Positions 8,063-16,177 are shown, numbered from the stretch's first letter. The stretch is 64,000 nucleotides of DNA from Caryophanales bacterium UBA6259 (GCA_002441135.1 DJVJ01000038.1:1-64000), one strand, 5' to 3'. The notes: generated from the letters alone by a model not told the origin. Numbers and translations are program-made.

Positions 8063-8749
8063 ATGGATGCCTATTTAAATATTTTATTGCGAGCATTAGT
8101 GACATTCGCGGTCTTGATGTTACTTATTAGAGTACAAGGAAAAAAACAAATTGTTCAGTTTAGCTATTTTAATTATGTGAATGGGATTGTGATTGGTTCT
8201 TTAGCGGCAAGTGTGGTATTTAATAGGGATGAAAAATTGATTCAAAGTATCTTTATTATAATTGTTTGGGGTTTTATTTCTTGGGCAATTTCTTATTTGT
8301 CCTTGAAAAGTATGTTTTTAAGAAAAGTTTTTGAAGGAGTACCAAGGTATTTAATTAAGAATGGCCATATACAGGAGGAGAATTTAAGAAAGGAATATTT
8401 AACGATTGAAGATGTTAATTCAATGCTTCGGCAAAGTAATAATTTCGCTGTGGCAGATGTGGAAGCGGCAATTATTGAACTGAATGGAATCTTAAGTGTT
8501 CAAAGTAAAAGTGAAAATCAAATGGTTACAAGAAAGGATCTAAATTTAAAGGATGAAAAGATAGGAATAGCCTTGCCACTGATCATTGATAGTCAGGTGG
8601 TTGAAGAAAACTTAAAGCCAAATAACATTTCCATTCATTGGATTAATCAACTCCTTGAGTCCAAAGGAATTTCTATCGAAGATGTTTTATATTTGGAAAT
8701 AGGAATTGATGGACAGATTAAGCTAGAACGAAAGGATGTAAAGGAATAA
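8063..8749 (+). CDS. DUF421 (YetF/YrbG-like) membrane protein
   Basis: 228 residues. Three N-terminal membrane helices (about 5-80) precede a cytoplasmic alpha/beta domain with the family's paired motifs: PRYLIKNGHIQEENLRKEYLTIEDVNSMLRQ (about 93-124) and a later LELNG-like strand. The role is unknown; in Bacillus, DUF421 proteins include spore inner-membrane components. First of three DUF421 genes within 3.3 kb, separated from the other two by an SDR gene. Good ribosome site AAAGGAG. Confidence 0.85.
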   Translation: MDAYLNILLRALVTFAVLMLLIRVQGKKQIVQFSYFNYVNGIVIGSLAASVVFNRDEKLIQSIFIIIVWGFISWAISYLSLKSMFLRKVFEGVPRYLIKNGHIQEENLRKEYLTIEDVNSMLRQSNNFAVADVEAAIIELNGILSVQSKSENQMVTRKDLNLKDEKIGIALPLIIDSQVVEENLKPNNISIHWINQLLESKGISIEDVLYLEIGIDGQIKLERKDVKE

Positions 8750-8848
8750 GATCTTTAGGGAGGAGTACTGTTTTTTTTGTCGAAGTGGGTAATAGTGAAT
8801 GATGTAGATGAAATTTGGAATTTGATGAGATAACAAAGAGGTGCTTAT

Positions 8849-9745
8849 ATGTTAAATCAAGATTTAAAAGAGAAAATGGTCATTATTACAGGGGCTAGTA
8901 ATGGAATTGGATTAGAAGCTGCTAAAGTTCTTTCCAATCGGGGAGCCCATGTCATATTAGCTGTTCGGAATCAGCAAAAGGGAGAAGAAGCGGTTGTAAC
9001 AATTTTAGAACAAAATAAAGAGGCAAAAGTTGAAGCGTTGGGATTAGATCTCTCTGATTTAGCAAGTGTTCGTGCATTTGTGAATGAATTTACTAAACGA
9101 TATAATCAACTCGATATTTTAATCAATAATGCCGGTGTGATGGTCCCACCTTATGAGAAAACAAAAGATGGCTTTGAATTACAATTTGGGACAAATCATT
9201 TAGGACATTTTGCATTAACAGGTTTGTTATTTCCACTTCTTAAGAAAACGCCTTTTTCGCGTGTAGTAACGTTAAGTAGTATTGCCCACCGCGGTGCGAC
9301 CATCTACTTTGATAATCTAGATGGTTCAAAAGGGTATCAAGCCATGAATTTTTATCGGCAAAGCAAGTTAGCCAATTTATTATTTGCTAAGGAACTAGAT
9401 GAACGGTTAAAACTGCATGGTATTCCAATGCTAAGTATTGCTTGCCATCCTGGTATAACCTCGACCAATCTATTTAAATTTGGAAAAAAAGATTCACCAG
9501 CTTTTTTTAAAAAAATGCTAGCATTATTCTTTCAATCTGTAGAAATGGGAGTGCTACCTACTATTTATGCCGCAACAGAAGATAGCTTAAAGGGCGGAGA
9601 ATATATTGGCCCAGATGGAAGAGGAAATCGAAAAGGGAATCCTACAATCGAAACACCAGAAAATGGGATTTATAATAAAGAAACAATGAGAAAGCTTTGG
9701 GAGGTTTCCGAGGAATTAACAGGAGTAGTTTATGATTTTTTGTAA
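8849..9745 (+). CDS. SDR family oxidoreductase, retinol/protochlorophyllide reductase-like
   Basis: 298 residues. The cofactor motif TGASNGIG is at about 14-21, DLSD at about 67-70, and NNAGVM at about 91-96, with GTNHLGHFALTG and then the catalytic Ser (LSSIAHRG) and YxxxK-like FYRQSKLANLLFA. The length and the NHLGHF motif fit the light-independent retinol dehydrogenase/WWOX-type branch. LAVRN after strand 2 (Arg) suggests NADP. Substrate unknown. It lies between DUF421 genes in the same direction but has its own terminator. Confidence 0.8.
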   Translation: MLNQDLKEKMVIITGASNGIGLEAAKVLSNRGAHVILAVRNQQKGEEAVVTILEQNKEAKVEALGLDLSDLASVRAFVNEFTKRYNQLDILINNAGVMVPPYEKTKDGFELQFGTNHLGHFALTGLLFPLLKKTPFSRVVTLSSIAHRGATIYFDNLDGSKGYQAMNFYRQSKLANLLFAKELDERLKLHGIPMLSIACHPGITSTNLFKFGKKDSPAFFKKMLALFFQSVEMGVLPTIYAATEDSLKGGEYIGPDGRGNRKGNPTIETPENGIYNKETMRKLWEVSEELTGVVYDFL

Positions 9746-9783
9746 AAGATGACTCATTAAAAAAATAAAATCTAAAATTAAAT

Positions 9784-9807
9784 GGTCAGGGCTTCCTGGC
9801 CTTTTTT
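9784..9807 (+). terminator. Terminator after SDR gene
   Basis: GGTCAGG (9784-9790) pairs with CCTGGCC (9795-9801, one G-U) and is followed by six T. Confidence 0.75.
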
Positions 9808-9918
9808 CTTTTACTATTTCTTTTATTAACGAAAATAGAAGGTATTCTTTAATGAAAAGCATGAAATAATGGTTAATAGTTCTTATATAAAATGGATTCT
9901 ATAAGGAGCTGATTTCCA

Positions 9919-10617
9919 TTGGATTGGAAAAATATATTTTTTGAAGCACAAGAGCTAAACTATTTAGAATTATTTCTTCGAACAACCATCCTTTACTTTG
10001 TACTCTTCTTAGCGGACAAAGCCTTGGGATTTAGACAACCTGGTATTATCACTTCATACAATTTCTTAGTCGCAGCAGGAATTAGTCACATTGCGGCATC
10101 CCGAATGGTGCAACCGCAGTCTAGGTTAATCGACGCGGTATCGATAATTGTTGTATATATTTCCATCATTTTGTTAATTTCTTATAGCTATTTAAAAGTG
10201 TCCCCATCCTTTTCATCTAAAAAACAGACAATTCTAGTGGAGAAAGGAAGGGTAAAAAAAGATAATTTAAGAAAAGCGATGCTTACTATCGATAATTTAT
10301 TTTCTATCCTTAGACAAAACAATGTTTTTGATTTACAAAATGTAGATTATTTGATTGCTGAGGCAAATGGAGATTTTAGTGTAGCAAAAAATAGTAATGA
10401 ATTACCGATTACTAAATCACTTATGGGTATTCAGACAACATCAAAACAGTTATCTGGAATTTTGATCTATGAAGGGATAATTGATTTGCAGTTACTAAGT
10501 GATAGGAAGTTAAATATAAACTGGGTTTATGAACAATTAAAAAAACAAAACATATCGGATATTAAAAGTATCTATATTGGCGTTTTAACCCCAAATAATG
10601 AATTATATATTAATTAA
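9919..10617 (+). CDS. DUF421 membrane protein (paralogue 2)
   Basis: 232 residues. Three membrane helices (about 17-95) come before a soluble domain with ILVEKGRVKKDNLRKAMLTIDNLFSILRQNNVFDL, which parallels the first DUF421 protein. The start is TTG after AAGGAGCTGA. The next DUF421 gene begins 15 bases after the stop, so the two form an operon and may make a hetero-oligomer (inference). Function unknown. Confidence 0.8.
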   Translation: MDWKNIFFEAQELNYLELFLRTTILYFVLFLADKALGFRQPGIITSYNFLVAAGISHIAASRMVQPQSRLIDAVSIIVVYISIILLISYSYLKVSPSFSSKKQTILVEKGRVKKDNLRKAMLTIDNLFSILRQNNVFDLQNVDYLIAEANGDFSVAKNSNELPITKSLMGIQTTSKQLSGILIYEGIIDLQLLSDRKLNINWVYEQLKKQNISDIKSIYIGVLTPNNELYIN

Positions 10618-10632
10618 AATGGAGGACTTAAA

Positions 10633-11340
10633 TTGCCTGAGGTATTTGGAAGCATTGATCAGATTACATTAATCGGATATTTAATAAGAACACTCATTGT
10701 TGGTTTTGTAGGTTTTGTCGTGGGGAGAGTGGTGGCTAAACGAGCAGTAAACCAATTAACGACCTATGATTTTGCATTGATATGGATCTTAGGAGCGATT
10801 ACTGTTTCTCCCTTACTAGATGGTAAAGTTTCTTTTTCCTATATGTTAATCCCTTTAATAACCCTGTTTTTTTGGCATACATTATTTAGCTTTATATCTT
10901 TAAAAAATAGAAGGTTTAGTTTTTTCTTTAATGGAAAACCGGCGATATTGATTGATAATGGTAAGGTTGTAATTAAAAACCTTAAACGACATTTTATAAA
11001 CATCGAGTTATTATTATCCGAGCTTAGGGTGAAAAATGTTTTCGATGTGAGTCAGGTAAAGTATGCGATTTTAGAACCAAATGGTAAGCTAACCGTTATG
11101 AAAATTGAAGGTGATAATCCTCTGACACCAAAGGATATGAAGCTCACTGGAGCAATCACAGAGATTCCTTTAATTATTATAAATGAGGGAAAGGTAATAC
11201 AAGAAAATCTAGAAAAAGCGGGAATAGATGAAAAATGGTTGGTGAATAATCTAGCGATACAAAATGTGACTGATATTAAAGAGATTTTTTTAGCGACAAT
11301 TAATAACAACAAAAAACTATTTCTTTTGAAAAATGGGTGA
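10633..11340 (+). CDS. DUF421 membrane protein (paralogue 3)
   Basis: 235 residues with N-terminal membrane helices (about 12-90), then PAILIDNGKVVIKNLKRHFINIELLLSELRVKNVFDVSQVKYAILEPNG, the typical DUF421 cytoplasmic fold. TTG start preceded by GGAGG, 15 bases behind the upstream DUF421 gene, so co-translated with it. The sequence is clearly diverged from paralogue 2, which argues for distinct subunits more than a recent duplication. Confidence 0.8.
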   Translation: MPEVFGSIDQITLIGYLIRTLIVGFVGFVVGRVVAKRAVNQLTTYDFALIWILGAITVSPLLDGKVSFSYMLIPLITLFFWHTLFSFISLKNRRFSFFFNGKPAILIDNGKVVIKNLKRHFINIELLLSELRVKNVFDVSQVKYAILEPNGKLTVMKIEGDNPLTPKDMKLTGAITEIPLIIINEGKVIQENLEKAGIDEKWLVNNLAIQNVTDIKEIFLATINNNKKLFLLKNG

Positions 11341-11401
11341 GTGTCATAGGCACCTGAACATTTCTTTGGCCATATAATGGTTCTAAAGGAGTTGTTGAAC
11401 A

Positions 11402-11623
11402 ATGCCGTGGCAACAAAAAATTCCATTTTTAATTAATCAGCCTATTGGAGTTTCATTAATGAATGGGCAAGGGACATCAGGAGTTCTATGTGGAACCTCT
11501 GGTGGAAAGCTACTTGTTATGGAATACTTATACCATACACAATTCGCCTTAAAACAATACGACTTCTATATGATTCAGGATATCAATGGTTTTCCTCCTT
11601 GTCGACAACAAAGGGTTTATTAA
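11402..11623 (+). CDS. Small hypothetical protein, possibly co-transcribed with DUF421 pair
   Basis: 73 residues, soluble, beta-rich, with Gly-rich turns (MNGQGTSGVLCGTSGGKLLVMEY) that suggest a small barrel such as an Sm-like fold. This is a guess from the pattern. A ribosome site AAAGGAG precedes the ATG, and a strong terminator follows at once. The 61-base gap from the DUF421 gene holds no promoter that I can see, so it may be the third gene of that operon. Not recognised. Confidence 0.55.
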   Translation: MPWQQKIPFLINQPIGVSLMNGQGTSGVLCGTSGGKLLVMEYLYHTQFALKQYDFYMIQDINGFPPCRQQRVY

Positions 11624-11625
11624 TG

Positions 11626-11681
11626 AAAAACAGGGTATCGCTAACTACTTTTAAAGTAGTTTCGCGATACCCTGTTTTTTT
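11626..11681 (+). terminator. Large terminator with nested hairpin
   Basis: The outer stem pairs 11626-11641 with its exact complement 11664-11679 (16 bp). Inside it, AACTACTTT and AAAGTAGTT form a second helix. A T-run follows. Confidence 0.85.
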
Positions 11682-11731
11682 GCAATAGTTTGATGGAATT
11701 ATGTGGAGGTATGAAAGAATTTTGTTGAATT

Positions 11732-11747
11732 TGTGTTATTTTTCACA
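11732..11747 (+). promoter_or_regulatory. Crp/Fnr-type operator upstream of doxX
   Basis: TGTGT-N6-TCACA differs in one base from the palindrome TGTGA-N6-TCACA bound by Crp/Fnr proteins. Its centre (11739.5) lies exactly 61.5 bases upstream of the +1 predicted from the -10 at 11789-11794, which is the canonical class I activator position. A Crp/Fnr gene lies 4.5 kb downstream. Confidence 0.65.
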
Positions 11748-11763
11748 ATATGTACACAAATTT

Positions 11764-11794
11764 TTGTCAAAATCCGATTTTTTTGTAGTAAGAT
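11764..11794 (+). promoter_or_regulatory. Promoter of doxX
   Basis: TTGTCA (11764-11769) and TAAGAT (11789-11794) are separated by a 19-base spacer. The long spacer makes a weak basal promoter, as expected for one that needs the activator at 11732-11747. Confidence 0.55.
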
Positions 11795-11853
11795 TAAAGC
11801 ATAAAGAGATTAAATAAAATCTCATTTAATAACAAGTATAGGGGGACTTATTT

Positions 11854-12378
11854 ATGAACAATTATCTTAATGCAGTATCCAAATTATTTAAGGATTGGAA
11901 AGTAGCGGTTCCAGTTGTTATTTTTACAATCGCAAGAATCGTATATGGTTGGGCTTGGTTCCAAGCAGGCTTACACAAATTAGAATGGTTAAGTGATGGT
12001 AAGCTTAATTCCGAGGGAATGGTAAAAGGTCTTGCTGTTAAATTAGCTGGTCCTGAGGTTACAAGATTTGATCCTTTGCACCTTAATAATTTCTTTGCTT
12101 GGATTACAGAAAACGTTTTTCTAAGTATGCCTGCAGTAACTGATTTTCTAGTTGTAGCATTTGAAATTCTAGTTGGTGTTGTAATGATTCTTGGATTTAA
12201 AGTATTCTGGGGTGCTTTAGTAGCAACATTCTTAAACCTACAATTCTTGACTGCTGGTTCATCAAATAACTTTGGTTATATCTGGACAAACTTAGCATTT
12301 ATGAAGTGGGCTAAATATGCAGAAGCAATTGGTGTAGATGGATTCTTGAGAGTTAAAAATGGAAAAGAAATCATCTAA
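11854..12378 (+). CDS. DoxX family membrane protein
   Basis: 174 residues with four likely membrane helices (about 20-40, 85-112, 118-140 and a shorter C-terminal one). The N-terminal IARIVYGWAWFQAGLHKLEW matches the DoxX/DoxD helix 1 motif, and the LEILVGVVMILGF and TNLAFM stretches match later helices. DoxD is a subunit of an archaeal thiosulfate:quinone oxidoreductase; other DoxX proteins join redox or thiol-stress complexes. The exact partner here is unknown. Monocistronic, with a Crp/Fnr-type box at -61.5, which suggests control by oxygen or nitrogen oxides. Confidence 0.75.
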   Translation: MNNYLNAVSKLFKDWKVAVPVVIFTIARIVYGWAWFQAGLHKLEWLSDGKLNSEGMVKGLAVKLAGPEVTRFDPLHLNNFFAWITENVFLSMPAVTDFLVVAFEILVGVVMILGFKVFWGALVATFLNLQFLTAGSSNNFGYIWTNLAFMKWAKYAEAIGVDGFLRVKNGKEII

Positions 12379-12401
12379 AATCTTTAACTAAATTAGTTTT
12401 A

Positions 12402-12448
12402 AAAACCCGATACTCTGGCGTTAAAATGCGCTAAATATCGGGTTTTCT
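12402..12448 (+). terminator. Terminator of doxX
   Basis: AAAACCCGATA (12402-12412) and TATCGGGTTTT (12436-12446) pair around a 23-base loop that holds a smaller GGCG/TGCGC hairpin. Confidence 0.8.
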
Positions 12449-12471
12449 TATGTTTATTATAGTTGCTAAAC

Positions 12472-12500
12472 TGTACAGATTTTATTGTTTTCTATATAAT
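12472..12500 (+). promoter_or_regulatory. Promoter of the CNNM/CorC-type gene
   Basis: TGTACA (12472-12477), a 17-base spacer and a perfect TATAAT (12495-12500). Transcription would start near 12507. This rules out the upstream in-frame ATG at 12450 and supports the TTG start at 12549. Confidence 0.65.
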
Positions 12501-12548
12501 ATATGGTACAAGTTTCTAAAAACAATAATTTGGGAGAGTGAGTTTTTT

Positions 12549-13823
12549 TTGGACATACCACTGATATCGCTAATGATACTAGGAAGCTTAATTTTACTAT
12601 CTGCCTTTTTTTCATCCGCAGAAACTGCTTATTCTAGTGTGAATAAGATTCGTTTGAAAAATTTTTTAGATGAGGGGAGAAAGGGTAGTAAAAAAGCCAA
12701 TTATATTGTAGAGAATTTTGATCAAGCGCTTTCTACCATCTTAGTAGGAAATAACATCGTAAATATTGCTGCTACCAGTATTTCAACAAAGCTTGCTATT
12801 GATATGCTAGGAGATGAAAATTCTACTTTGGCTGTAAGTACAGTAGTTATGACCATTTTGATCCTCACTTTCGGTGAAATTTTACCAAAGTCAATTGCGA
12901 AGGAAAATGCAGAGAGTTACACCTTAACAATCTCAGGTGTACTATTTGTCTTAATAAAAATTCTTTCACCAGTGAATTATGTCTTCAGTATGCTAAAAAA
13001 TCTAGTTTCTAGATTTTTTTCAAACGATAATCAATTGCCCTCTGTTACAGAAGAAGAAATTAAAGTTATGGTGAATATTAGTGAAGAAGAAGGAGTTATT
13101 AATAAAGATGAAAGAGAATTAATTCATCGTTCAATGGACTTTGATGAAATTTTGACAGGGGAAATCCTGACACCTCGAATTGATATGATTGCAATTGAGG
13201 TCAATTGGTCGATTGAAGAAATTAAAAACATCTTTTTTGAGGAGAAGTATTCACGAGTTCCAGTGTATGAGAATCATTCGGATAATATTATTGGAATATT
13301 GTCTGAAAAAGAATTTTTTTCTCATCTTCTAAAATTTAATGACGTGAATATAAGAGGAATTTTAAGAGAGCCTATGTTTGTTGTAGAATCTATGAAAATT
13401 TCAGTTTTGCTGCCACAATTACAAAAAAACAAAGTGCATATGGCCATTGTTTTAGATGAATATGGTGGCACAGCAGGATTAATTACATTAGAGGATGTTT
13501 TAGAAGAATTAGTTGGTGAAATATGGGACGAGCAGGATGAAAAAATAAATGTGGTTTCGAAAATAAGTGATACTTTATATAAATTTGATGCGCAATTCCC
13601 ATTAGAGGATTTCGCTGAATTAATGAAGATTTCTATTCCGGAAAGTGCTTATCATACCTTGGGTGGTTGGATAATCGAGCAAATTGGAGCAATTCCAGCA
13701 AATGGAGACTCCTTTCCATATGAAGGCTTAGTAGTAAGTATAGAGGAAGTAATTAATCGAAGAATTAAAAAAATAAGCGTTGAAGTACAAGAGAAAATTG
13801 GTGTGGAGGATTCATGGGATTAA
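12549..13823 (+). CDS. HlyC/CorC (CNNM) family transporter, DUF21 plus CBS pair
   Basis: About 424 residues in the usual three-part order. A DUF21 membrane domain (about 1-190) carries FFSSAETAYSSVNKIRLKNF and VGNNIVNIAATS. A CBS pair (about 205-330) holds GEILTPRIDMIAI and MAIVLDEYGGTAGLITLEDVLEELVGEI. A CorC_HlyC domain forms the C-terminus. CNNM proteins are magnesium exporters or homeostasis factors; the Bacillus members include YhdP/MpfA. The TTG start follows GGGAGAGTGAG and lies downstream of the promoter. The DUF21 fold is shared with OapA at 43568, which is of interest because OLE RNA biology is tied to magnesium. Confidence 0.85.
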   Translation: MDIPLISLMILGSLILLSAFFSSAETAYSSVNKIRLKNFLDEGRKGSKKANYIVENFDQALSTILVGNNIVNIAATSISTKLAIDMLGDENSTLAVSTVVMTILILTFGEILPKSIAKENAESYTLTISGVLFVLIKILSPVNYVFSMLKNLVSRFFSNDNQLPSVTEEEIKVMVNISEEEGVINKDERELIHRSMDFDEILTGEILTPRIDMIAIEVNWSIEEIKNIFFEEKYSRVPVYENHSDNIIGILSEKEFFSHLLKFNDVNIRGILREPMFVVESMKISVLLPQLQKNKVHMAIVLDEYGGTAGLITLEDVLEELVGEIWDEQDEKINVVSKISDTLYKFDAQFPLEDFAELMKISIPESAYHTLGGWIIEQIGAIPANGDSFPYEGLVVSIEEVINRRIKKISVEVQEKIGVEDSWD

Positions 13824-13884
13824 TTTCATGAATCTTTTTATTTTTCTTTTACACTTAGGGAATCCTACACATCATAGGTACATG

Positions 13885-13909
13885 ATAAAGCGAGACTTAT
13901 TTCAAGGAT
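13885..13909 (+). repeat. 25-nt repeat, copy 1 (mltG leader)
   Basis: This stretch is identical in 24 of 25 positions to 25222-25246 in the aroQ leader. The core is AAAGCGAGACTTATTTC. It lies 32 bases before the mltG start. No other copy was noticed. The function is unknown. Confidence 0.6.
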
Positions 13910-13940
13910 ATAAAAGAAAATGTTTTATGAGGTGATTTCT

Positions 13941-15005
13941 TTGTTTTTACACTTTAACACAAAAAGATTAAGTATAACATTAATTATTTTTATCTTTATG
14001 ATAGCCATAATAAGCTTCATTTATATTCAGAATGCCTTAGGGCCAATGGACTCTTCAGCTAGTGAGGAAGAAGTCATTATTACAATTCCATCAGGTAGTA
14101 CGACAATAGATATTGCGGAGCTTCTTTATGAAAATGAACTCATTAAAAACAAAGTTGTATTTCAGTATTATATTCAGTGGAAGAATGTAGGCGCAAAGCT
14201 TCAGGCAGGAAAGTATAGCATGTCTAAAAGGATGAGCATAGAGGAAATAGTTCAGGATTTGATAATGGGGAAGACAATAAAAGAGACCTATCGTTTCACA
14301 ATACCTGAGGGCTATACGGTAGAACAAATAGCTACTCTTTTGCCAGAACAAGGTTTGGGAACTAAAGAACAATTTTTGGAATTAGCGAAGGTAAGTCAAG
14401 AACAAGAAATCTTTGATTTTAATTTTTTACAAGAAGCATTGAAGCAACATAAGGTGGAGTATAAATTAGAGGGCTATCTTTTTCCGAATACATATGAGGT
14501 GAAGAAGGACGCTTCAGAAAAAGAAATCCTTACACTATTACTACATCAGTTTGAAAAGCAATGGCATGAAGACTGGAATCAAGTTCTTTTAGAAAAAGAA
14601 ATGACCCTTCATCAGCTAGTAACCATTGCTTCATTAGTGGAAAGAGAAGCAACAGTTGAGAAGGAAAGAGCAATAATTGCAGGGGTTATCTATAATAGAA
14701 TAAAAGAAAAGATGAATTTACAGATTGATGCTACAATTCAATATATTTTAGGCGAACAAAAGTCGAGATTAATGTACGAGGATCTAAAAATTGATCATCC
14801 ATATAATACGTATCTCTATACTGGTTTACCACCAGGACCAATAGCGAATCCTGGTATAGAATCTATTAAGGCGGCTATTTTCCCACAGGAAAACTCTTAT
14901 TTATTTTATGTCACTAAAAAGGATGGGACAGGGGAGCATTATTTTGCAAAAACCTATGAAGAACATTTAAATAATATCGAAAAATCGAACCAAAATGTAA
15001 GATAA
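13941..15005 (+). CDS. mltG: Endolytic transglycosylase MltG
   Basis: About 354 residues. One N-terminal membrane helix (about 10-30), a LysM-like domain (IPSGSTTIDIAELLYENELIKN and the following repeat) and the YceG catalytic domain: EGYLFPNTYEV, then ASLVEREA with the catalytic Glu, VIYNRI, and YNTYLYTGLPPGPIANPG. It cleaves nascent peptidoglycan glycan strands at the membrane and sets their length. The ATG at 13920 has no ribosome site, while GAGGTGA (13929-13935) serves the TTG at 13941. Its 3-prime end contains the Crp/Fnr-type box of the next gene. Confidence 0.9.
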   Translation: MFLHFNTKRLSITLIIFIFMIAIISFIYIQNALGPMDSSASEEEVIITIPSGSTTIDIAELLYENELIKNKVVFQYYIQWKNVGAKLQAGKYSMSKRMSIEEIVQDLIMGKTIKETYRFTIPEGYTVEQIATLLPEQGLGTKEQFLELAKVSQEQEIFDFNFLQEALKQHKVEYKLEGYLFPNTYEVKKDASEKEILTLLLHQFEKQWHEDWNQVLLEKEMTLHQLVTIASLVEREATVEKERAIIAGVIYNRIKEKMNLQIDATIQYILGEQKSRLMYEDLKIDHPYNTYLYTGLPPGPIANPGIESIKAAIFPQENSYLFYVTKKDGTGEHYFAKTYEEHLNNIEKSNQNVR

Positions 15006-15011
15006 ATCACA
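14996..15011 (+). promoter_or_regulatory. Crp/Fnr-type operator upstream of the DUF1858/DUF2249 gene
   Basis: TGTAA-N6-TCACA, one mismatch from TGTGA-N6-TCACA. It overlaps the mltG stop codon. Its centre (15003.5) is exactly at -41.5 from the +1 predicted by the perfect TATAAT at 15033-15038, which is the class II activator position. The matching -35 hexamer is poor, as usual for such promoters. Confidence 0.65.
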
Positions 15012-15032
15012 GCATTAAAAGATATATCTGGT

Positions 15033-15053
15033 TATAATTGATAGTGATTATCA
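15033..15053 (+). promoter_or_regulatory. -10 element and Fur-like box of the DUF1858/DUF2249 gene
   Basis: TATAAT at 15033-15038 is followed directly by TGATAGT-G-ATTATCA (15039-15053). This matches the 7-1-7 Fur-type consensus TGATAAT-N-ATTATCA with one mismatch. The box covers the predicted start of transcription, so a Fur-family protein bound there would repress. Confidence 0.5.
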
Positions 15054-15081
15054 TTTTTGTTCTCGATAGGAGCTGAAGGTC

Positions 15082-15618
15082 ATGATTACAAAAAAGATGA
15101 AAATTCACAGTATAATCACTAAGTATCCAGACGTAAAAGCCGTCTTGCTTCAAATCTCTCCTAAGTTTTCAAAACTGAATAACCCATTGATGCTTAAAAC
15201 CATGGGAAAAATTGCAAGTGTAGAGGATGCAGCTAAAATAGCCGGAGTCCCAGTTAATGAAGTACTAATGATTTTAAATAAGGCGATCGGCTTTGACTTC
15301 AATACTGAGATTAAAGAAGATGAAAAAACTGGAAATAAGGATAATCAAGAATTTAAAATGCCAACAGAGCAGATGGAATGGCATTTGATTAAGGAAGAAT
15401 TTATAAAAGTAGATGTAAGAGAAGTAGAAGATCCTTTTCCTATTATAATGAAATTAGCAACAGAAACCCTAATTAATCAGGGTTTCTGTATTATTCAAAA
15501 ATTCGAACCGGTTCCATTGTACAATGTGTTAGGAAATAAGGGATATCAGCACCTGACAGAAAAGATATCAGAGAATGAGTATCATGCATATTTTTATCGA
15601 TTGGAAATACCACTATAA
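15082..15618 (+). CDS. DUF1858 plus DUF2249 domain protein
   Basis: 178 residues. The N-terminal DUF1858 (about 5-70: IHSIITKYPDVKAVLLQISPKFSKLNNP, with EDAAKIAGVPVNEVLMILN) resembles the ScdA/YtfE N-terminal helix bundle. The C-terminal DUF2249 (about 108-176: KVDVREVEDPFPIIMKLATETL, then FEPVPLYNVLGNKGY) has the TusA/SirA-like fold. Such proteins often accompany hemerythrins, nitrate or nitric-oxide genes. Activity unproven. A Crp/Fnr-type box at -41.5 and a Fur-like box over the start point to control by oxygen, nitrogen oxides or iron. It overlaps the convergent CGCGG gene by six bases. Confidence 0.8.
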   Translation: MITKKMKIHSIITKYPDVKAVLLQISPKFSKLNNPLMLKTMGKIASVEDAAKIAGVPVNEVLMILNKAIGFDFNTEIKEDEKTGNKDNQEFKMPTEQMEWHLIKEEFIKVDVREVEDPFPIIMKLATETLINQGFCIIQKFEPVPLYNVLGNKGYQHLTEKISENEYHAYFYRLEIPL

Positions 15619-15882
15619 GATGGTTACCTTTAAAACGTGACCACCACATCCACATTGAGCAACGTATTTCATTGAGACGGTATCTTTAAACGTTTCTTCT
15701 AATACATTAATAAGATAGGTATCTGGGTGGCCAAGACTTTCATGTGTTACTAAATTGACCGAGTAATTTGAAGAGGTTTCGTTTATTGCTTTTATAGCAT
15801 CTTCGATGGTTAATTCTTTATTGTTTTCATATTCAGGTGCTTCTAAATTCTCAGACCAATCGTGTAATTTCTTGTTTGCCAT
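15613..15882 (-). CDS. CGCGG-motif small protein, putative rSAM-modified RiPP family
   Basis: 89 residues from the ATG at 15882; a TTG directly before it is also in frame. The protein has HDWSENLE near the N-terminus, YSVNLVTHESLGHPDTYLIN in the middle and ends with VAQCGCGGHVLKVTIL. This C-terminal CGCGG plus the WSxNLE and NLVTH blocks is what I recall for the family named CGCGG putative radical-SAM-modified peptide, known mainly from haloarchaea and Bacilli. No radical SAM gene is in the window. It is the second gene of an operon behind a DUF2249 gene. Family assignment moderate, function unknown. Confidence 0.6.
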   Translation of the reverse strand: MANKKLHDWSENLEAPEYENNKELTIEDAIKAINETSSNYSVNLVTHESLGHPDTYLINVLEETFKDTVSMKYVAQCGCGGHVLKVTIL

Positions 15883-15898
15883 CAACTTACCCTCATCT

Positions 15899-16132
15899 CT
15901 ATTTCTTTTTAATTGCTACTTTCCAAACATCAGGACCTTCTTCGAGATAATCCCATTCAAAAAGGTCGGCTCTTTCGGCCATAAACTGATACTTCAGTGG
16001 AATTGGGTCATGATCATTAATTAGTTCCATTACTTGGCCACTTTCTAATTGATCAAAGGTTTCAAAAATAATTCGGTGTTTATCTCTAGGTTCATATTTT
16101 CTTGCATCTACATTTGCAGTAAAAGAAATCAT
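15899..16132 (-). CDS. DUF2249 domain protein
   Basis: 77 residues forming one complete DUF2249 domain: VDARKYEPRDKHRIIFETFDQLESGQVMELINDHDPIPLKYQF, ending in WDYLEEGPDVWKVAIKK. The fold is TusA/SirA-like, but the family Cys is absent, so a sulfur-carrier role is unlikely and a redox or heme partner role is possible (inference). The ribosome site AAGGAG lies nine bases before the ATG. First gene of the operon with the CGCGG gene, 16 bases upstream of it, driven by a promoter with a perfect Crp/Fnr box at -41.5. Confidence 0.8.
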   Translation of the reverse strand: MISFTANVDARKYEPRDKHRIIFETFDQLESGQVMELINDHDPIPLKYQFMAERADLFEWDYLEEGPDVWKVAIKKK

Positions 16133-16177
16133 CAATCAACATCTCCTTATGTTTTAAATTGAGTTGTTACAATAATG

